Of a DNA stretch of 21,560 bases, positions 17,848 through 21,560 are shown piece after piece. This DNA comes from an uncultured Eubacteriales bacterium (GTDB taxonomy: Bacteria > Bacillota > Clostridia > Oscillospirales > CAG-272): the NCBI GenBank assembly GCA_900548735.1, contig URMC01000024.1, forward strand, positions 1 through 21,560. Reading direction: 5' to 3'. How positions within the stretch are numbered: the stretch's first letter is position 1; every line of letters starts with the position of its first letter. A program made the translations under genes and the position numbers. The notes beneath the pieces were generated by a model. The model made no database searches, was not told where the DNA came from, and saw nothing but the letters and a program-made list of their open reading frames with translations.

Positions 17848-18390
17848 AGCTATACCGCGGTCGGCGTAATGCCCGGCGACTCTACCTACGGGCTGTTTGT
17901 AAAGACCCCCATGGATATTTACACGCAGTGCGCCGCAGGCGCAATCGCAGTAGCAGGCACGACCTACTATGCGTATGCAGACGGCGTGTACGCCGAAGTG
18001 GCTGTCAAAACCGGCAGCCTGACCGAAGGACTGTACACGAAGAGTGAAACGACGGAGTATCGGCAGTGCGCCGAGAACGCCGTGGCAGAAGAAGGCGTCA
18101 CGTACTATCAGAAGAATGAGGACGGCACCTATACCGCCGTGACCGAAATCGTTGTGGGCGAAACCGTGGTTTCCGCTTACTACACGATGGTGACGGTGGA
18201 TGTGTATACGCCTTGCGCGGCCGGTATCGTGACCGCCGGTGTGACCTACTATCGGAAAGACGGCGATAACTACACCGTTGCCGAGGTGGAACTGCCGGAT
18301 GATGTTTCCGCTTACTTTACCAAGACCGTGGAAGAACGCATCCTGCGTTGCGCGAAGGACGAGGTCGCAAAGGAGGGTAAAACTTACTAC
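17674..18390 (+). repeat. Tandem Tyr-rich protein repeat, block A (about six units, one short and carrying a stop)
   Basis: Coding repeat with a period of 45-49 codons. Each unit begins Y/F-x-x-C, then reads AVAxxGVTYY about ten residues on, then DGxYxxV, and ends with YY/LYxK. Unit starts are at 17674, 17815, 17920, 18058, 18205 and 18340, giving lengths of 47, 35, 46, 49 and 45 codons and a last partial unit ending in GKTYY. The 35-codon unit contains the in-frame TGA. The sequence then returns to a host domain matched in the upstream paralogue. Confidence 0.85.
17845..17847 (+). other. In-frame TGA interrupting the second giant gene
   Basis: The frame before (ending ...THEG) and after (SYTAVGV...) is the same and belongs to the same repeat unit. 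That unit is 35 codons long against 45-49 in its neighbours, so 12 codons (36 nt) are missing relative to a 47-codon unit and the TGA lies at the join. TGA ends other genes in this window normally and TGG is used for Trp, so general recoding is not supported. It is either a real nonsense/deletion event or an assembly error in repeats. Confidence 0.85.
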
Positions 18391-20151
18391 TCCGCAGAGT
18401 ATCAGGAATATTATCGCCTGTATTTCTACGCCAACGTTCAGACGATGAGCGGGAATGACAACGGTCTGAACCAGGCATTCAACTTTGTCTACGGTACTTC
18501 GGCAAGCGGAAGCTGGTCGATCGGTTCCGTATTGCAGACCACCAAGGTGACTAAGCGCGACAGAGGTTCTGAAAACAGATCCAGCGAAACCCCCAACTTT
18601 GTTCCCGAAATTATTCTGGACATTGCGTCTGTCGGTTCGAGACAGAACACGCTGGGCTACCTGATTGAAGAACAGCTCGGTATGCTGGCTTCCGTCAACT
18701 TTACCGAAGCCGCTTCTTTGGCAGACGGTACAAAGGTTTACCTATACAAGACCGTGAAGAAGGATCTGCCGGATGTGGCAGTGAATATGCTGGGTGCTTC
18801 GGTTGACCGCACCGAGGAGGGAACCACTGTTTCCTTCAGTGCGACGATTGAAGAAGAGGTGTTGCGCGCACTGGAAGCCCGCTTCGGCGCGGAAAATGTG
18901 AGCGTTGGTATGATCACTGCCCGTGTGGATACTCTGCTTGCGACCGGCGCAAATCTGCGCGCGTTTGAACTGGCAGGTGCATATGTGCCCGCAACCGGGC
19001 TTTCGGCAGTGACCGTGCTCAACAGCAACAACTTTGTGAAGTCCTACCGTGATGCCTATGAAAAGTGTGCGGAAGGAACGCTGGCGGTTGCCGGTGTCAC
19101 CTACTACGCGCAGGAGGGCGACGAGTACGTTCCTGTGGAGAATGTCAATACCGGAACAGATTTGAACGGGCTTTATGTCAAAGAACTGGTAGACCGTTAC
19201 ATCCGTTGCGGCATTTATGACGAGTTTGATGAAAATGAAACCTACTACGAACTGGTCGACAGAACCTACGTGAAGGTAACCGGTATTACGGCTGACACGT
19301 ATCTTGGCGATTACTTTACCAGATCTCAGAAAGAAGTTTATACTGCGGTAAGCGGCGTAGCCGTTGCAGGCGTAACTTATTATGAGAAGAATGAAATCGG
19401 TGAGTATGTTGAGGCTGTGGTAGAACTGCCCGAGGATGTTTCGGCTTACTACGTGATCGTAAAGAAAGCGGAGTATACCCCGTGTGAGGACGGCGCGTAT
19501 GCCGAGCCCGGCGTGACCTACTACACCGAAAATGCGGATGGCACCTTTACGGCAATGCCCAAAGCAAAAACGGTCAGCCGTGTTGCCGGGTACTATGTCA
19601 AGAACGGCGAAGTGTATGTTGCCTGCGAGGAAAATGCCATTGCGGTTGCGGGTGTGACCTATTATGAAAAGGTCGGCGAGGAGTATGTTGCCGTAACCGG
19701 TCTGAAAACGGTTGACCTTGCAAACGGTCTGTATGTGCTGGAAAACGGCGTTTACACAAGATGTGAGGACGGCGAGTATGTGCTGACAGGCAAGACCTAT
19801 TACACCCCCGCAAACTTCCGGGTAGACGAGAATCTTGTCGGTGTCAAGGTGGAAAACGATAAATTGCGGTTTACCGGTTCTGCGCTGACCATGTCGAGCG
19901 ACTACTATAAAGACACTTATACCGCGATTGCTTATATCAAGGTCCGTCATGACGGGCAGGACATTTACTTCTATGCAACGAAGGCGGTCAGCCGTAGTGC
20001 AGTGCAGGTTCTGTACTCCGCGATGCTGGATGTGAGCGATGTGCGCACAGACGAATACTGCTACGAGGTGGGTGACGGCACATACAGCCGTTACACCGCC
20101 GCACAAAGAAAGCAGTTTGAAAAGCTCTGCAACGCCGCCGCAGAAGAGTAA
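17869..20151 (+). CDS. C-terminal part of the broken giant secreted LTD-repeat protein
   Basis: 760 residues from the first ATG after the TGA; the same frame is open from 17848. No Shine-Dalgarno sequence precedes 17869 and there is no signal peptide, so it is unlikely to be made as a separate exported protein. Residues 18-174 are repeat block A. Residues 183-390 are the first part of the C-terminal domain also found in the 8923-12555 protein (VSFSATIEEEVLRALEARFGAENVSVGMI against AKLRFDNAIPVSVYNALAATYGAENLKVGALVV). Residues 397-645 are repeat block B, inserted within that domain. Residues 650-760 complete it (DTYTAIAYIKVRHDGQDIYFY, ending GDGTYSRYTAAQRKQFEKLCNAAAEE). This match to the paralogue's end is the main evidence that it was once the tail of the 12598 gene. 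If the TGA is an assembly error it is simply part of an intact protein. Confidence 0.75.
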   Translation: MPGDSTYGLFVKTPMDIYTQCAAGAIAVAGTTYYAYADGVYAEVAVKTGSLTEGLYTKSETTEYRQCAENAVAEEGVTYYQKNEDGTYTAVTEIVVGETVVSAYYTMVTVDVYTPCAAGIVTAGVTYYRKDGDNYTVAEVELPDDVSAYFTKTVEERILRCAKDEVAKEGKTYYSAEYQEYYRLYFYANVQTMSGNDNGLNQAFNFVYGTSASGSWSIGSVLQTTKVTKRDRGSENRSSETPNFVPEIILDIASVGSRQNTLGYLIEEQLGMLASVNFTEAASLADGTKVYLYKTVKKDLPDVAVNMLGASVDRTEEGTTVSFSATIEEEVLRALEARFGAENVSVGMITARVDTLLATGANLRAFELAGAYVPATGLSAVTVLNSNNFVKSYRDAYEKCAEGTLAVAGVTYYAQEGDEYVPVENVNTGTDLNGLYVKELVDRYIRCGIYDEFDENETYYELVDRTYVKVTGITADTYLGDYFTRSQKEVYTAVSGVAVAGVTYYEKNEIGEYVEAVVELPEDVSAYYVIVKKAEYTPCEDGAYAEPGVTYYTENADGTFTAMPKAKTVSRVAGYYVKNGEVYVACEENAIAVAGVTYYEKVGEEYVAVTGLKTVDLANGLYVLENGVYTRCEDGEYVLTGKTYYTPANFRVDENLVGVKVENDKLRFTGSALTMSSDYYKDTYTAIAYIKVRHDGQDIYFYATKAVSRSAVQVLYSAMLDVSDVRTDEYCYEVGDGTYSRYTAAQRKQFEKLCNAAAEE
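19057..19803 (+). repeat. Tandem Tyr-rich protein repeat, block B (five full units and a terminal half unit)
   Basis: Unit starts at 19057, 19198, 19339, 19474, 19615 and 19753, a spacing of 47, 47, 45, 47 and 46 codons. Consensus as in block A: Y-x-x-C, AVAGVTYY, then EYVxV, then GLYVK or AYY. The Cys is absent only from the third unit (YTAVSG). The block ends in GKTYY, like block A, and is followed by the rest of the C-terminal host domain. DNA of the units is diverged, so this is not a recent amplification. Confidence 0.85.
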
Positions 20152-20160
20152 AAAAAACAA

Positions 20161-20184
20161 GGTCAGCGGGGAAACCCGCTGACC
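20161..20184. other. Perfect 10-bp hairpin with GAAA tetraloop, upstream half of a double hairpin
   Basis: Arms 20161-20170 and 20175-20184 pair completely (GGTCAGCGGG with CCCGCTGACC) and enclose GAAA, a stable GNRA-type loop in RNA. It starts 9 nt after the stop at 20151 and touches the terminator that follows. It probably protects the 3' end of the long transcript or helps termination. Confidence 0.75.
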
Positions 20185-20227
20185 GCAACAAAAAAACGCA
20201 GGATTTCTCCTGCGTTTTTTTGTTGCG
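20184..20227. terminator. Strong bidirectional rho-independent terminator after the giant genes
   Basis: A perfect 20-bp inverted repeat (20184-20203 with 20208-20227) with a TTTC loop. The core ACGCAGGA/TCCTGCGT is flanked by A7 on the left and T7 on the right, so it can act in either direction. It closes the 8923-20151 unit. Confidence 0.92.
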
Positions 20228-20356
20228 TGAGGTTAGCCTGACAGGAGATATCCATATTTGGCGGAAAGGGAAAAGCAGTCATAAAATTTCAGCGCTCGGC
20301 AAGGGTATTTTCAACACGCCGGGTAAAGTACACCATCGCAATGTCTGCACCAAACA

Positions 20357-20384
20357 CCGTAGGGGCGGATTTCGTATCCGCCCG
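20357..20384 (+). repeat. REP-like palindrome, copy 1
   Basis: CCGTA followed by an 8-bp stem GGGCGGAT (20363-20370) / ATCCGCCC (20376-20383) and a 5-nt loop TTCGT. It shares the CCGTAGGGG head and CCCGC tail with a second copy 99 bp downstream. This wording resembles small GC-rich intergenic palindromes that I recall from gut Clostridia; copy number in this genome is unknown. Confidence 0.6.
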
Positions 20385-20455
20385 CTGCTCAGTCGCGCAC
20401 CACCCAACCGGGCGAGATTAAATAAACAGGCTGTCCGCCAATCTTCAGGATTTTT

Positions 20456-20482
20456 CCGTAGGGGAGGGGTTTCCCCTCCCGC
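20456..20482 (+). repeat. REP-like palindrome, copy 2
   Basis: CCGTA followed by an 8-bp stem GGGAGGGG (20462-20469) / CCCCTCCC (20473-20480) and a TTT loop. Three stem positions differ from copy 1, each with the matching change on the opposite arm. A T-rich tract (20483-20503) follows, so this copy might also end transcription. Confidence 0.6.
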
Positions 20483-20681
20483 TTCTTTGTTTTTTTATTT
20501 TCATAAACGCGTTGGCAACCGCCATCCAAGGCGCCAACGATACTCGAAGGCTGTCGTTTCGGCAATCTGAATGTCAAAATGCAAATGTTGTTATTTGGAA
20601 ATGCCTGCAACAAACCGGCAAATCTTTGACCGTGCGGTCAGAATTTGTCGGAAAAAATTTTTATTTTTTTTGTTTTGACTC

Positions 20682-20710
20682 TTGACAGGTCGAAAAAATC
20701 ACGATATAAT
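20682..20710 (+). promoter_or_regulatory. Consensus promoter of mraZ and the dcw cluster
   Basis: TTGACA (20682-20687), exactly 17 nt, then TATAAT (20705-20710), preceded by an A/T-rich UP-like tract (20654-20676). Predicted transcription start is near 20717, leaving a leader of about 63 nt. TGG-containing words at 20710, 20718 and 20733 could be MraZ autoregulatory boxes, but their spacing (8 and 15) is not the regular ~10 bp known from E. coli. Confidence 0.9.
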
Positions 20711-20779
20711 GGGTTTGTGGAAAGAAATGTTATGGAATTTATATAAAGTGTTATAAATAACGGGAAAGGGGGAAAGGAT

Positions 20780-21229
20780 ATGCTTCTTGGCGAATTCAAT
20801 CATACTTTGGATAATAAAAACCGTGTATCCGTTCCCGCTTCCATGCGTGCAGAGCTTGGCGCTGACTTTATGGTGGTGCGAAGCCTGCGCGGTCAGTGTC
20901 TGCGGGTCTTTTCCAAGCCTGCGTGGGACGCTTATGTGGAGCCGTTAAAGCATAAGGACCGTAAAATTTCGGAGCCTACGCTTTGGTATCTGTATCACGA
21001 TGCCATGCAGACTACACCGGATTCCCTCGGGCGTATCCGCATCAGCAAGGAGCTTCTTTCCTTTATCGGTGTCAATCCGGACGAAACCTGTGCCGACCGC
21101 AATGTGGAACTGGTGGTTGTCGGTTGTGGCGATTACAGTGAGATCTGGGCAAAAGAGAATTACGAAGCTCATGTGAGCGGTATGGATATGGAAGCCATCG
21201 TTCGTGCGCTGGAAGAAAGCGGGCTGTAA
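20780..21229 (+). CDS. mraZ: MraZ, transcriptional regulator of the division/cell-wall cluster
   Basis: 149 residues, close to the family's usual ~143-150. Two AbrB-like MraZ repeats are seen: GEFNHTLDNKNRVSVPASMRAEL (4-26) and the second around DSLGRIRISKELLSFIGV. MraZ forms a ring-like oligomer, binds short direct repeats upstream of its own gene and represses the dcw operon, which includes the methyltransferase that follows. AAAGGGGG (20765-20772) sits 7 nt before the ATG. The gene lies at the head of the cluster with rsmH beginning 1 nt after its stop, the standard order in bacteria. Confidence 0.97.
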   Translation: MLLGEFNHTLDNKNRVSVPASMRAELGADFMVVRSLRGQCLRVFSKPAWDAYVEPLKHKDRKISEPTLWYLYHDAMQTTPDSLGRIRISKELLSFIGVNPDETCADRNVELVVVGCGDYSEIWAKENYEAHVSGMDMEAIVRALEESGL

Positions 21230-21230
21230 G

Positions 21231-21560
21231 ATGGCAGAATTTTCTCACCGGCCGGTATTGCTGGAGGAGTGCATCGAGGGGCTGAACATCCGTGGCGACG
21301 GTATTTATGTTGACGGCACGGCGGGCGGCGGCGGTCATTCGTTCGCCATTGCGTCGCGTCTTACGGCCGGGCGACTCATTGCCGTTGACCGCGACCCGGA
21401 GGCTGTGGCGGCGGCAAGCGAAAGGCTTGCTCCTCTCGGCGACCGCGCCAAGGTGGTAAGATCGAATTTTTCAGATATGGACCGTGTATGCACCGCCGAA
21501 GGGATAGCGGCGCTTGACGGCATCCTGCTCGACCTCGGCGTTTCGTCACACCAGCTCGAT
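21231..21560 (+). CDS. rsmH: RsmH (MraW), 16S rRNA m4C1402 methyltransferase, 5' part only
   Basis: The first 110 codons are in the window and the frame is still open at the edge (a full protein is about 310 residues). The opening MAEFSHRPVLLEECIEGL is typical. The SAM-binding motif is VDGTAGGGGHSFAIASRL (28-45), with LIAVDRDPEAV (49-59) as the next strand and DGILLDLGVSSHQLD (96-110) as the conserved catalytic-site region. It methylates N4 of C1402 in 16S rRNA in the ribosomal P site. The start lies 1 nt after the mraZ stop; with only a weak purine-rich site inside mraZ, translation is probably coupled. Confidence 0.97.
   Translation, partial: MAEFSHRPVLLEECIEGLNIRGDGIYVDGTAGGGGHSFAIASRLTAGRLIAVDRDPEAVAAASERLAPLGDRAKVVRSNFSDMDRVCTAEGIAALDGILLDLGVSSHQLD

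Larger units (their letters stand above)
20228..20680. other. Non-coding stretch of about 450 bp with palindromes
   Basis: No convincing gene on either strand: the open frames here have low-complexity, Arg/Pro-rich translations and no ribosome sites. It holds two REP-like palindromes (listed separately), a looser inverted repeat CGTTGGC...GCCAACG (about 20510-20539), a short palindrome TGACCG-TG-CGGTCA (20627-20640), and an A/T-rich run (20654-20676) just before the mraZ promoter. Confidence 0.6.

Noticed and set aside
17674..19803. CRISPR-like or non-coding tandem repeat
   Set aside because: The period is 45-49 codons in a conserved reading frame, with diverged DNA but conserved residues; it is a protein repeat.
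20220..20570. 116-codon open frame downstream of the giant genes
   Set aside because: It begins inside the terminator stem, runs through both palindromes, has no ribosome site, and its Arg-rich translation shows no recognisable feature.

Overview
The window looks like a chromosomal segment of an anaerobic, gut-type Clostridia (Firmicutes; an Oscillospiraceae/Christensenellales-like lineage is my guess). The reasons are a MecA adaptor, a BMP-type nucleoside ABC transporter, a TIGR01212 radical SAM protein, strong AGGAGG-type ribosome sites, TTGACA-17-TATAAT promoters, and an mraZ-rsmH pair opening a division/cell-wall cluster. No phage, transposase, tRNA, rRNA or CRISPR array was seen.

Layout. 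(1) 3-3100, +: the 3' end of an ABC transporter operon (ATPase, permease, permease) of the nucleoside/BMP family, closed by a perfect hairpin terminator. (2) 3142-3771, -: a MecA-type ClpC adaptor, convergent with the transporter and divergent from the next gene. (3) 3923-6355, +: an XPD/DinG-type iron-sulfur helicase with an N-terminal PD-(D/E)XK nuclease-like domain. (4) 6521-7810 and 7859-8842, +: a PLP aminotransferase and a TIGR01212 radical SAM protein. (5) 8923-20151, +: about 11 kb devoted to two giant secreted proteins with lamin-tail-like (LTD) domains, the second broken by an in-frame TGA. (6) 20152-20779: a non-coding stretch with stacked hairpins, two REP-like palindromes with compensatory stem changes, and a consensus promoter. 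(7) 20780-21560, +: mraZ and the start of rsmH, which runs off the window.

The most interesting region is the giant-protein locus. The first protein (1210 aa) reads as signal peptide, lectin/glucanase-like domain, two LTD domains and a C-terminal domain. The second (about 2500 aa if read through the TGA) repeats that whole order in its second half, preceded by two extra LTD domains. It also carries about a dozen copies of a 45-49 residue tyrosine-rich unit, roughly Y-x-x-C then GVTYY. These sit in tandem blocks inside loops of the host domains at places where the paralogue has only short loops. The TGA falls in a unit exactly 12 codons shorter than a normal 47-codon unit, so it coincides with an in-frame loss of about 36 nt (a real deletion or an assembly collapse). 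No sortase motif, SLH domain or other recognised anchor was seen in either protein.

Other items worth a look are the nuclease-helicase fusion, a duplicated-looking insertion in the transporter ATPase, and the REP-like palindromes upstream of mraZ. Domain assignments rest on reading motifs by eye; no database search was possible.
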